From the NCBI GenBank assembly GCA_030849805.1, contig JASANZ010002255.1:1-64000 (forward strand): 64,000 nt of DNA. The letters run 5' to 3'. This stretch comes from Sergeia podlipaevii. Lineage: Eukaryota > Euglenozoa > Kinetoplastea > Trypanosomatida > Trypanosomatidae. How positions within the stretch are numbered: the stretch's first letter is position 1; every line of letters starts with the position of its first letter. Positions 38,801 to 47,724 of this stretch are shown here, in pieces. The translations under genes were made by a program, and so were the position numbers. Below the pieces are notes generated by a model, which saw only the letters and a list, made by a program, of their open reading frames with translations, had not been told where the DNA came from and made no database searches.

Positions 38801-40404
38801 GTCGCCACCCCCAATGCCTTCATGTTCTCGCGCATCAACTCTCGCCACTGCTCTCGCTCCGCACGCAGCAGACGCATAGATGCCTGTTCACACTGCTTTA
38901 AAAGGATGCAGCGCTCATCTCTATGAATGCGAAGCCACTCACTGTATTTCTGTGCTTCCCATCTCCATACAAAGTCCTTGACCACTCTTAGCGCCCCGTT
39001 GTACCGCATGTGCCAATACATCATGTGATGGAAGGAGCGGTCCCGCTGTCCCCTAAAGACACGCTGGAGAAGCAACGCGCTGGCTTCCTTGGTGCGACGG
39101 AGCCTCCCCAACTTGAGGTGAAGCCATGGCACAAGCAGTTGCAGCGCACGCGCACGCACCAGCCGCTCTCGCAGCCTGGAGCGACGCCACATGCACTGAA
39201 TAGTAAAGACCGCACGCGGAGCTACACAATTTTCAAAATGAACCCGCTCACGTCTACGGCGAACGACGGCAAAAATGCGTGTAAGGAACAAACTAATATA
39301 AAACATGCTTGTGATGCTACACGGACTATTGCCCATGTGAGCCGGGCCTAACTGTCGCGTGCCTCGCATGTAATGCCTTCCGCCGTCTCCACCACGAGTA
39401 GAAAACGAGGAGCGGCCACGAGTAGTCCCTGGCTGTGTTGCGCTGTGACCGGTTCGTCTGCTTGGTGTACTACGTCTCTTACGATCATTCCCACTACTAC
39501 TGCCATTGTTCGCATCTGCTAGAGGTGATGATGATGGCAATGCGGTTCGACGTGGGAGGCGCTTGCGGGGTGGGGGTTTGACACCAGATTGAATTCGATT
39601 GCGGAAAGAGTTCGCTATTTCTTGCTGCCGCGTGGACACAGCGGTGGTTCTATTTTCTCCATCTTCATTGTCCGTTGCTCTGGTACTTGAGGACTGCAAG
39701 ATGAGTGAGCCTCGGGCTGAACAGGAGGGGATCAGTGATGCAACGCCGGTAGCAGCAGCACTGGTGGTAGCGCCGCTGGTATTGTTGTTGGTGTTGTGGT
39801 TAAAGCCACTAGTACTACTCACAATCATCCCTCTAGAGGCAGCTGGAGCATTACTATCAGCAGCAGTGCTACTGAGAGTAAAGGGTGGAGGCAATGGAAC
39901 TTGCATACCGCTCCTGCTATTTTTCGCTTTGCTGCTGATAGTGCGCACGCCGGCACTCACGTGATGAGTAGGAGGGGGCTGTGGTATGGTGGAGGAATTT
40001 ATCATGGGGGCGACACCAGTTTCGCCCATAGCCCCGCTTGACTTTTCCTCCTTTGCTGCCTCGTCTCCTTCCTTATTCTCTTTCTGCTGCACTGCCTGCT
40101 CGCAGAAAACTTCACTCTGCTGGATAAGCTCGAGCATCTCCATGTGGGAGTCGCTGAAACTCCCCTTCACTTCCGTCGAAAAAGAGGAGTACTCTAAAAG
40201 TTGCTGCCGCACTTGTTCCTGCTGAGCCGCGGCGTTGGACTGGGAGGAACACAGACTGCCTCTCCTTTTACTAGCGCTTCGTTTCTTGCTCTGACGCACC
40301 TCTAGCGGTGTGGGTACATCCTTCTGGCGGCTCTGGCGCTTTACTTTCCCATCTGTAGTGGAGCCCCGTGACTTGCGGCCTTCCTTGGTGGATATGATTG
40401 GCAT
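35833..40404 (-). CDS. Large IQ-motif protein, unknown function
   Basis: A 1523-residue protein. Two IQ-type calmodulin-binding motifs are visible: IQCMWRRSRLR near residue 399 (a full IQxxxRxxxxR) and LQRVFRGQRDR near 446 (LQxxxRGxxxR). They are joined by Arg/Leu-rich helical sequence and followed by a long charged helix up to about 540. Just before the first IQ is a short hydrophobic stretch (MFYISLFLTRIFAVV). The first 350 residues are basic and Ser-rich. A second ordered zone at about 760-930 contains a coiled-coil-like helix (ERNELQMDEVLAAYLALLAR). The last 500 residues are Ser/Pro/Gly rich and disordered. It probably binds calmodulin or a centrin-like light chain and may be cytoskeletal; that is inference. 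I do not recognise a named orthologue. Confidence 0.75.
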   Translation of the reverse strand: MPIISTKEGRKSRGSTTDGKVKRQSRQKDVPTPLEVRQSKKRSASKRRGSLCSSQSNAAAQQEQVRQQLLEYSSFSTEVKGSFSDSHMEMLELIQQSEVFCEQAVQQKENKEGDEAAKEEKSSGAMGETGVAPMINSSTIPQPPPTHHVSAGVRTISSKAKNSRSGMQVPLPPPFTLSSTAADSNAPAASRGMIVSSTSGFNHNTNNNTSGATTSAAATGVASLIPSCSARGSLILQSSSTRATDNEDGENRTTAVSTRQQEIANSFRNRIQSGVKPPPRKRLPRRTALPSSSPLADANNGSSSGNDRKRRSTPSRRTGHSATQPGTTRGRSSFSTRGGDGGRHYMRGTRQLGPAHMGNSPCSITSMFYISLFLTRIFAVVRRRRERVHFENCVAPRAVFTIQCMWRRSRLRERLVRARALQLLVPWLHLKLGRLRRTKEASALLLQRVFRGQRDRSFHHMMYWHMRYNGALRVVKDFVWRWEAQKYSEWLRIHRDERCILLKQCEQASMRLLRAEREQWRELMRENMKALGVATSVTHAEWAALVELHTGTCPNVLPLQLTEAAVSDGGGIGPCDAQAARKVISTAVMTSSSRVAHETESTQFILELFINESCSYLDELFPHFAPPEKREALLQQAEERRKAKEAQQVLQPQPQDGDEEGSQLDLNANNRSPGTISMLSGSSPGAMLLLKSSMVDISVSFTTSTSSALMMTDLLMMPSPSSQHLAVTSHNPSGTSDASSNIPLHPSVPTAVGTPGSFFPSAPLPEAAAAAASVAEGEETKEAERNELQMDEVLAAYLALLARTESIERKVLEQQLLKDHAAFLGPVSVFSQMLSFSHVVPPLFAPLLLPLRNSTLLRQAVALFQEEQRKRFKIMAAYDAVPLSSLNRPLLNGTAETRRRRLLRVARGLPDPFLDAVKAQLEVSNGTRQQLPRVGQSEENPPQSDSQPSHTHNKDEGGRASTSITITTTLGNAPSGVMVASMGDASPTGSIATVGSAYSAVASPILTEIQMPTDRKRPAQRRFKVTLQPKMVSGKANEPHCGNLSSEDGVNSGTAFTQATQVLATSSAGTSLAALRLDGTSSDAAHVFPLLALGMGSSGGGDKNSVSALIAAEAALAAAIQETVAGPPIPLLRVVPDPRLTTGRSKRYVTGTTTAASPPAAPVPRLPTEPLHTASSGMDYMRPAHELQPLAKPHVPSPPAAAVGGRVTTAGPSWGRGVEARPGNRKTWASELPSYVCESVAPPFLNEKKNRSNGSSFSTSRENEEREESVSWSENAARGGDVGGGGCPRSAFTKHFHGGEKYNCARASHTNSEEDEEEMRTESVNSAADVRLTSARPHSRVGAIHAAGRRRSTQRPVGALDDISASSTAFQRIADMPEVEQEGDPDEAYSHLSSSFPSSSSSSIHSDFLWQGTSLEGAGRKPLYFNSRGGGIARGEHMAESFLPELKASAAAPPPPVPPRQCHQKEETANLKQHCSGTAQQDSGWDSVKLPELSATTAMAFLSGVYGGSTCSRSGRTVLSKTI

Positions 40405-41681
40405 ATATATGTATAATAAAGCAGACTATCCACACTAAAGAGTACTCCCAACCCTTACTGCGCGCGTGCGTCGCTATTTTCGGATATAAACCCCCCTTTT
40501 CCGTCCTTCCTTCCCCTCTCCCTACGGGACTACAAATACCACCACTACTGCCCTAAGATGTGGGTAAATATTGCTACGGGCCACTTGAGTGCTTGAGAAG
40601 GATGCTGACAAACAAAAGAGAAAGAAAGGGAAGGAAAGAAAAAGAAAAAAAAGGATATAAGTGTGAAAAATATACAATTACGCACACGCCGGTTGCGCGG
40701 GAACCTTTTCTCTTCGCTTTGCTTTTTTTTACTTAATCATAATATATATATATGTGTTCACAAGAAAGAAGAATAAAGACGAAGAAAAAAAAGAGGGAGA
40801 ATAGGGTAAGGAGGCACAAAAAAGAAGAGTTGTTGAATCAGAGTTTTTGCATAGTGATCATCAATGAGGAATTCTGCAATTCAAAACATGCGAGATCTCT
40901 TCTCTTTTTCTTCCATCTTTTTTTTTTTATTGGAACCGCATCCAGGTTCCAATACGTCAGAAATTAGTGTACCATTTTGTTGTTGTGTGATCTCTTACGA
41001 TGCACAGGTATTTTTCTCACTCCCCCTTGCTTTCAAAGCTAACCAAAGATCCCCCGTCGAGGTGATCCCTTGTGGTATAGGAGAGGGGGGGGGGGTGAAA
41101 ACCCATTTATATTCATCTTTCTGTAGTATAGCGCAATATAGCGTGTAGTTGTCATTAACTACTTAAATGGGAATAAAAAGGGATCATTAAGTGCAAAAAA
41201 ACAAAAACACACACACCATATTCGCTCTGGGTAGCATATATATAGAATGTATCTCAGCGATGATGCTAACGGGAGCATGGCTCCGCAGTATCTCTGACTT
41301 CCAACTAAACCTGTTTCATCCTACCTTACCCATTCCTCCTTGCAAGCTCACCAAAGAGAAGAAAATAAAAAAAAAGAGAGAGGGAAATAAAAAAGGCAGA
41401 TACAAAAGAGACGAGCACCTTGAATGACAATCAAGTACACCTGGCCCACATTGATGAATGTCTACGCGCTATCCAAAACTTAAAAACTCCCCTGCCCCTC
41501 TCTGATATATATGTTCCAATCCCAATGGCGGTGTACTACAGAATTGTTTGCTCTGGAAAATAGTCAAACGAGATTTTCGCGATGGCGTTCGTAAAAAAAG
41601 AAAGAAAGAAGGAAAGAAAGAAAGCAAAAGTGATGCATCTCATTCATCTCCAGCAGTACACAGTCGCTAAAGAGCAGCAAT

Positions 41682-41705
41682 AACAACAACAACAACAACA
41701 ACAAC
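41682..41705. repeat. (AAC)n microsatellite
   Basis: Tandem trinucleotide repeat in non-coding sequence. Confidence 0.85.
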
Positions 41706-41924
41706 ATAGATAATTAGAAAAGAATGTAAAAGTAGGTATAAAAAAAAAAGAAAAAGTACACGAAAAGAAAAAAAAATAGCTACTAATCTCAGTCTGTACA
41801 CAAAAAGAATATGTACCACTACCTACACACAAAGCAGTCACACACACTACTTCTTCTTCTTCTTTGATGATTGAACCACTCATGCCATGTTCCGCTCCTT
41901 CTCCATTTCTCAGTGTTGTGCTTG

Positions 41925-41953
41925 TGCGCGCGCGTGTGTGTGTGTGTGTGTGT
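41925..41953. repeat. Alternating purine-pyrimidine (GC/GT) repeat
   Basis: A GCGCGC stretch runs into a GT repeat. Such alternating sequence can adopt Z-DNA; no function is shown. Confidence 0.85.
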
Positions 41954-42611
41954 ACATACAAACTTCGTTAGCATATTCACTTTTTTTTTCCACATTGAAA
42001 AATTTCCGACCCTGGCCTTTGGGCGTTCATTTACTTCAATTAGAGAAAAAGAAGTGGATTTTCCTTCAACCACGCATATTAGTGGGATAATAAAAAGAGA
42101 AGAAAGAGGAGAGCGATCAGTGGAATACATACTAGTCAAGAGGGATCAGTTGAGTGGCTCCGGAATCTAGGTATGAAAACACAAAAACAGATATTGCCCG
42201 TTTATTTTTTGAGTTATTGCTTTTCGTACAGCTTTTACATTCGAGCTCAACTAATAAAGATGTCCAAAAAAAAAAAGAAGTGTATGTGAACTCCTTAGAT
42301 ATATATATATATCACCACTAAACCCCCTTTTTTGAGAGCCGAGGACAATATACCATTAGCAAACCGTAGGTAGAAAGGAGAGAAGGAAGAAGATCACTTA
42401 AAGCAAAAGGACACAGCTGTCCAACGTCAACATGCACCGTCCAAGATAAACTCTCCACTTACACGTATACATACATATATATAAGGGAGTCCCTTAAACG
42501 ATCCGCTTAAAGCAAACACCCACATATAATCAAGGCGGTGCCATCAAAAGATCAAAGGAAAAATAGAGGTAAAGTTCCCCTCTCTCTCTCTCTCCCTCTC
42601 CGGCATTCTAT

Positions 42612-43334
42612 TTATGTCCAAGGAAGATGATTCGCAAACAGAAAGCCCCCAATGATAGACCACGTGATCATCCACATCAGCACAGCACTGGTGAGAAGAT
42701 TACGAGGTTCACTCACGAGCTGCGCGCTGACCAACCAGTATAGCGCAGGACTGGACATCACGAACCTATTCGCTACTTGTATATGCATCACGGTGAAGGC
42801 AATGATACACAGCGCGCACAGATACACTACATTGGATGATTTCACCATGAGTTCAATCAGGTGATAGAGTGTTCGCTTCTCAGCCATCACATCGGGCGAT
42901 ACGGGCGTCACATCGCTACTATAGCTCTTCCCCTTGTCCCACAGCTGCCATATTGGCTGCACATAGAATTTCCACGTCATAAAGACAATGAGGCCCCCAA
43001 TTGGGAGTGCGAGCAAGATATTTGGGCTATTGCTGATGGTGTAGGCAGTGAAGAACCCCACGTTCCAGTACTTCTTCTGCAAGATGGCATAGAACTTCCA
43101 GAACTTGGCACCAATATCGGCCTGGTCGCTGAGCGGCCACAGAGGAACATACCGCACCCACCCCAGATAGTTCATGGTGCAATATGGGGCAAGGATAATC
43201 ACACACTCAAGCACTAACACAAGGACCCGGAATGGGTGAGGCCAGCGACGCAGTGGATAGAGAGTGCGAATACGTGCTCCGTTTAAAAGCGAAAGAGAGC
43301 TGTGACCACTTTTCCTTTGATCATCGTCTCCCAT
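42612..43334 (-). CDS. GPI mannosyltransferase II (PIG-V/GPI18), C-terminal part in a shifted frame
   Basis: This 240-codon frame encodes the C-terminal half of PIG-V. Recognisable blocks shared with the human protein as I recall it are KKYWNVGFF (human QYWNVGF-type), MHIQVANRFVMSSPALYW (human MHVQVLTRF...YW) and the terminal ANHLPWT (human CNFLPWT). Several hydrophobic helices are present. It lies directly behind the 612-codon N-terminal frame, overlaps it by 52 bases and is read in the -1 frame. Its frame is open back to 43430, so the true join can be anywhere between 43430 and 43283; the ATG at 43334 need not be a real start. Without that join the N-terminal part would lack the terminal membrane helices. 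Confidence 0.85.
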   Translation of the reverse strand: MGDDDQRKSGHSSLSLLNGARIRTLYPLRRWPHPFRVLVLVLECVIILAPYCTMNYLGWVRYVPLWPLSDQADIGAKFWKFYAILQKKYWNVGFFTAYTISNSPNILLALPIGGLIVFMTWKFYVQPIWQLWDKGKSYSSDVTPVSPDVMAEKRTLYHLIELMVKSSNVVYLCALCIIAFTVMHIQVANRFVMSSPALYWLVSAQLVSEPRNLLTSAVLMWMITWSIIGGFLFANHLPWT

Positions 43335-45121
43335 GTACCCTTCATTCTCATTTGTTCTTGCTGTTCTTGCTGCTGCTGTTGCTGATTCCAGTAGTGAGCG
43401 TGAATAATGCGCCAGCGGTGCCGGTATAGATCAGGGAAAAATAGTTGAACAAAAGTTGGATAAAGAAGAAATCCAGCACACACAAAGCCGTTGGAGCGAA
43501 TGGTCGCTGCAGCGAAGAAGCACGCCACGGCGGTTGCTTCACGTGCATTAATATACGTCGTTTCCCAATGAAGAGCAAAGCCTTCCTCAGAGAGCACCTC
43601 GCGTTCTTCCTTCACTTCATCTAAATCGTTATCATCACCACTGCTACTCACTGTGTTGGCGGTGCGTGCCCTAAGCTGCGCATGTGTGATGAACGACGAC
43701 TTGGTGGTGACTTCACTAGGAAGCGGACACAGAAAGGTGCTCAATTTGTGAGTGGAGCGACGCCGAACTCTTAAACGCGCTCTCGATCTCCCTTCTTCCT
43801 TTTCGCGTTTATACTGCTCTCCTTCCGCCGCCGTTTTTCTCTCACAATTGTCTCTACCACTGACTTTTCCTCCATCGCTCATGCCCGCTTGGCTACCGCT
43901 AGAAGACGGAAACACACTCGCCGCTGGTGTGGGGGAGTAATAGGCAAGACAATAGATACCCAAGAAGCAAAAAAGGGAGAAGAAGCTTTCGGTGTAGACC
44001 ACCACAGTAAATACCATTGCTGGCGTGATCACCCACAGCAGCACCACGGCCCCAACCACACGCCAGCGCGTGTGGTACTCCCCGGCAGTCGCTGCCACCT
44101 TCCTTCGAGCTTCACCTGCGTACAATTTTGATGACGACGGTAGCGATTCCTCGCTCCCAAAGCTCGCACTGCTACTGTGGCTGTAGATAGGTGATGTTGG
44201 GATACTAGCGTTCGTGCCCATGCAATAGAAGTGTGACTGATCTAACATGGTGCCTATCCCACAGTAACACAGGCGCAGTGCAAAGGATGTTTGCGCGTAC
44301 TCCTCCAGAGACCAGCGTTGTCTGCCTCCTTCACCTTTGCCGCATCTAGAACCGCCGCTATTGCTAGCGGAAGAAGAGAAAGAGGTACCAGTGCGGAAGG
44401 GTGGGAGTCCTCGCTCTTGATCGTCGGTGATGTTCCGTCCATAGTCCCAACGGCGTAGTAATGAGAGCGACTCAGGCCCAAGGAACGTTAATATAGTCAA
44501 TCTACGCAGTAACACAGCGGCAATGCCTGAGACACCGATGTTTATGAGAGACAAGTACATCGACACTGGGGCCAAGGTGTGAAGCGCAGGGACAAGGACC
44601 ATGACTACATAGGATACCGCACGGATCATACACGGAATGAAGGGAAAGAATACCATCAGATTTTCGTGCGAGTACCCATGCTTTGCAATGTGATAGTAGT
44701 GAACTGCATCCCAGTTCTGTCCTTCAGGGAAGCGCTGGTCATCGTACAGGAGCTCGCACGAGTCAAACGTGAGCGACGTGGAGGGAAGGCCAAAAAAGAG
44801 AGGAAGCACACGCCTGCTCCACAGCATGTACAGCACTAAGACCCAGCGCACTATAAAAACCCACATAAAAAGAGACAAGTCGGAGCAACGTGCTAAGTAA
44901 TATATAATATCGGGAGGTGAGAAAAGCCACGAGGGCAAACGTGAGGTCGGAGACGATGATGGTGGTGGCGGTGGTGTCTGAATACTTAGACTATCACTAG
45001 ATGAATCGACGTCTTTATGTAGGCGCTGCGCGTGGTGGGAAGTGTTGTTGTTGTTGTTGTTGCTCTTCTTAGCGGGATAGCGCATGTAGGTATCTGCCTC
45101 CTTTGCCAAACTATGCAGCAT
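43283..45121 (-). CDS. PIGV: GPI mannosyltransferase II (PIG-V/GPI18), N-terminal part
   Basis: A 612-codon frame for the ER-membrane dolichol-phosphate-mannose-dependent enzyme that adds the second mannose to GPI precursors. The lumenal catalytic loop is visible as GQNWDAVHYYHIAKHGY, with FFPFIPCMIRA following; these match the human WDAEHF...HGY...FFP pattern. Later ATIRSNGFVCAGFL matches the human ARSNG block. Long Ser-rich and charged loops enlarge it compared with the human protein of about 490 residues. The frame ends in a Gln/Glu-rich stretch and 12 residues that do not look like family sequence, while the missing membrane helices continue in the -1 frame (42612-43334). Either the sequence has an indel, the ribosome shifts frame, or the gene is truly broken. 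Confidence 0.88.
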   Translation of the reverse strand: MLHSLAKEADTYMRYPAKKSNNNNNNTSHHAQRLHKDVDSSSDSLSIQTPPPPPSSSPTSRLPSWLFSPPDIIYYLARCSDLSLFMWVFIVRWVLVLYMLWSRRVLPLFFGLPSTSLTFDSCELLYDDQRFPEGQNWDAVHYYHIAKHGYSHENLMVFFPFIPCMIRAVSYVVMVLVPALHTLAPVSMYLSLINIGVSGIAAVLLRRLTILTFLGPESLSLLRRWDYGRNITDDQERGLPPFRTGTSFSSSASNSGGSRCGKGEGGRQRWSLEEYAQTSFALRLCYCGIGTMLDQSHFYCMGTNASIPTSPIYSHSSSASFGSEESLPSSSKLYAGEARRKVAATAGEYHTRWRVVGAVVLLWVITPAMVFTVVVYTESFFSLFCFLGIYCLAYYSPTPAASVFPSSSGSQAGMSDGGKVSGRDNCERKTAAEGEQYKREKEEGRSRARLRVRRRSTHKLSTFLCPLPSEVTTKSSFITHAQLRARTANTVSSSGDDNDLDEVKEEREVLSEEGFALHWETTYINAREATAVACFFAAATIRSNGFVCAGFLLYPTFVQLFFPDLYRHRWRIIHAHYWNQQQQQQEQQEQMRMKGTWETMIKGKVVTALFRF

Positions 45122-45799
45122 TTTTTTTTTCTATAGATAAGGATCACGTGTACGAACTAAAAATGATAAGATAATATTTATAGTAATGATAATAAAAACA
45201 ATAATAATAAAAATAAGGTATATCAAAATGTGATTTGTGTTTGTGTAATGCTGTATACGTAGATAACTATGTATGTAAATATATATAGATAGAGAAATAA
45301 TCACATTAGATGAATGCTATGACGAACGCACACACACGCACAAACAAAGCTCAATCCTTTTTTCCTTTTGGATATTGGGCTTTTGCTTGAATCTACTTAA
45401 AGAAAGAAAGAAAAAAGAAAAGAAAAACAAAGAAGAGGATGAAAGAAAACAAAATCGGGAGGCAGCAAAGATATACATATATTTTCTCCCCCTCAAACCC
45501 TAGACAAAGAGCGACAGTAGCAAAGAAGCATCGGACATTTTCCATATAGACATACTGGCTGCGACTATTGGGCATTTCTTCCATTTTTCTTTTTGCAGTT
45601 GTGACAAAGCATGCAGGAGCAAAGGTACTCCATATTGTTCTAGAGCTCGAATATGCACTTTTAAATCCTTCTGTGAAGTAAAGTTTATAGATAAAGAAGA
45701 ACCCATTCCCCCCTCCCCGTCTACATGCATCGCTACATGAGAGAGAGAGAGAAAAAAAAAAAAAAAGATCACACATTCAAAAAACATACGACCCCTCCT
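45122..45799. other. Intergenic spacer
   Basis: AT-rich, with the predicted PIG-V acceptor and a GA repeat plus A16 run near 45738-45766. Frames of 95-127 codons here are derived from the tracts or have no motif. I see no gene. Confidence 0.6.
45396..45430 (-). promoter_or_regulatory. Predicted trans-splice acceptor for the PIG-V locus
   Basis: On the minus strand a T/C-rich tract (45430-45398) ends directly in AAG at 45398-45396. The predicted 5' UTR to the ATG at 45121 is about 274 bases. Confidence 0.5.
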
Positions 45800-46873
45800 T
45801 TATGAGTAGTGCGTGCGATGGTGTACGTATTCCATCATCCATTGGGCCCTCTTGCCTTGACACTTGGGACAGCACTGTGGGTCCGCCGACGCTCTCGCCC
45901 TCCGCCTACCCATGCTGTATATCTTCTTGCGTGCAGCAGGACACTTGGCCAGCTCCTCCGCCTTCGCAACTTTCTCCTTCTCCTTTTCATAGTCGATCCA
46001 GCTCTGTTCAACCTCATCTCCCCAAAGCGTGCGGGGCCGCGCGGTGTACACCGTAAAACAGCCAAGACACCGCATCAGTGTGGGCTCATTACTGTGTACG
46101 AGTTGGTTCCTTGTCACACTCTGATGAAGCAACATGGCGTCCTGCACCTGCCCGTGGATGGGGGAGCGAGCGGCGTCAGTGTGAGCAAGGGCCTTAATAG
46201 CGGCAACCGGGGCAAGGGTGACGTTCACGTAGAGACTTACCTCCGCGCTGGTGGGACGACGGCCATTGTGCGCCTGTTGGAACGCCTTGCACTCACGCAA
46301 GTAGACTCCTCGATCTTTCCGCATGCGCACGTTATGCTGCTTGTAGGCGTGATGAAAGGCCTCGCGGAGCACGCCTTGCTGCCGCTGCAAGTCTCTCAGT
46401 GCTGTTGCTTCACGCTGTTCATGCGCAGGCGACAAAGCAGACTTTGCTTTTATAGTTTGTTTTGCTGCTGCTACTGCTGAATGATGGCGCTGAGAGGATG
46501 TGACGTAAGACCGCAGAGTTTCTTCATATTGCGATGGCTGAAAGTACCCTTCTGTTGTCCTTGTTGGATCAGCGTGTGCCCCTGCATCGTTGTGGGTGAC
46601 GGTGGCCAAGGCATCGAGGGAGGACGAGGGGAGAGGAGCCTCTGTGTCTTCTAGTTCTTCCCACATGGAGCGACGCCGAAGAAGTGGACGCCTGGAGCTT
46701 TTTTTCTGTCTTGCAGGTTGTGTCAGTCCGTGCTGGTTTAAAGCAGTGTACGTGGAAGAGTCAACGTGCTTGTGCGGGTGGGCGGGGCCTGTGTGATGTG
46801 CAGACTGCAGGAACAGTGGCAATGTGGAACCCAAGAGGCTTCCCGCGATCCACGTGCACCGTGTGGATTTCAT
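45800..46873 (-). CDS. Protein with two CxxC pairs, possibly mitochondrial
   Basis: A 357-residue protein with a basic, acid-poor N-terminus rich in Arg, Ser and His over the first 70 residues, compatible with a mitochondrial presequence. A central helical region follows (about 110-200), partly Gln/Arg rich. In the C-terminal third, CLGC (in RCLGCFTVY, about residue 267) and CPKC (in QCCPKCQGKRAQW, about 337) are likely to form one zinc-binding site, separated by a charged helix. The end is His/Tyr rich. It resembles kinetoplastid-specific mitoribosomal or mitochondrial RNA-processing proteins in shape, but I cannot name a family. The ATG at 46873 is the first in frame. Confidence 0.75.
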   Translation of the reverse strand: MKSTRCTWIAGSLLGSTLPLFLQSAHHTGPAHPHKHVDSSTYTALNQHGLTQPARQKKSSRRPLLRRRSMWEELEDTEAPLPSSSLDALATVTHNDAGAHADPTRTTEGYFQPSQYEETLRSYVTSSQRHHSAVAAAKQTIKAKSALSPAHEQREATALRDLQRQQGVLREAFHHAYKQHNVRMRKDRGVYLRECKAFQQAHNGRRPTSAEVSLYVNVTLAPVAAIKALAHTDAARSPIHGQVQDAMLLHQSVTRNQLVHSNEPTLMRCLGCFTVYTARPRTLWGDEVEQSWIDYEKEKEKVAKAEELAKCPAARKKIYSMGRRRARASADPQCCPKCQGKRAQWMMEYVHHRTHYS

Positions 46874-47724
46874 GTGCTCTTGCTTCGTAGAGTTTCAATA
46901 CTACAGAAATATTATCCCCCCCCTCCACCCAATTAAAAAGAAAATGGAAAAGAGAAGCAAAAAATAAGGCAGTAGTAATACGGTCTGATTCATAAAAGAG
47001 AGAACTTTAAAAAAATATATATATATGCATCAACAGCTCATATATGCGATGAATGTTCTCCTTTAATATTGATGAAAGCCCATCCGTACGCTTCTGCTCA
47101 TGCCCTCTTCCACCCACCCACACATCGAATATAAAGAGACTCGTACAAGTATGATACACACCACATACAATTCAATTCTTTTTTTTTTTGTGTGTGTGTT
47201 TTCAAGAACAAAATAGAGTAGTAGTAATTATGGATTTCTTATAGCGATTAAGATGGACACTCTCCTCTTTATATATACTCCTCCTTCTCTACACCAATCA
47301 AGCAACTTTGCTTTGTAGGATCCGGTCTCACGTATTCATTTTTTCTAAATGCAAAGAGATTAGTCATCGACAACCTGCATGACAACACACACACAAAAAA
47401 AAAAGGAAAGCTCTGTGTGTGTGACATACATAGTTTATAATGGATATGCCCCTTTTACATTTCGTTTTCATCCCCTTCCCCCCCCTCTCTCTCTCTCTCT
47501 CGTCCACCACGTTTATACACTTATCGCTTATTCGAACTATTATGTTAACAATAAACCACACACACACACAAAGGGAAAAGAAAGAAAGGAAGGTGCATGC
47601 ATCGACTAAAACCCTACTTGGTCAGTTCCACCTAGCAAGTAAATCTATTTCGCGCGCCTTCTCCTTACTCCCCCTTTTCTGTATGTCCTACACCTAATGA
47701 CTCCTCGCTCGAGTACTACCTGCC
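46874..47724. other. Intergenic spacer
   Basis: AT-rich, with a C7 run near 46917-46923, T runs near 47180-47190, a CA repeat near 47386-47396 and 47560-47570, and a CT repeat near 47486-47501. I see no gene. Confidence 0.6.

Larger units (their letters stand above)
40405..42611. other. 2.2-kb intergenic region without a recognisable gene
   Basis: AT-rich, with T runs near 40919-40929, a G11 run at about 41085-41095, an AAC repeat at 41682-41705, a GC/GT repeat at 41925-41953, a TA repeat near 42299-42312 and a TC repeat near 42582-42600. Open frames reach about 100 codons but are repeat-derived or motif-free. It must include the 3' UTR of the PIG-V locus and the leader of the IQ gene. Confidence 0.5.

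Noticed and set aside
43348..43578. 76-codon third-frame minus-strand stretch across the PIG-V junction
   Set aside because: It has a stop in the junction and no family sequence, so it is not the bridge between the two halves.
45809..46480. 223-codon plus-strand frame
   Set aside because: Antisense to the double-CxxC gene, whose Cys pairs and composition make better protein sense; no motif in the plus frame.
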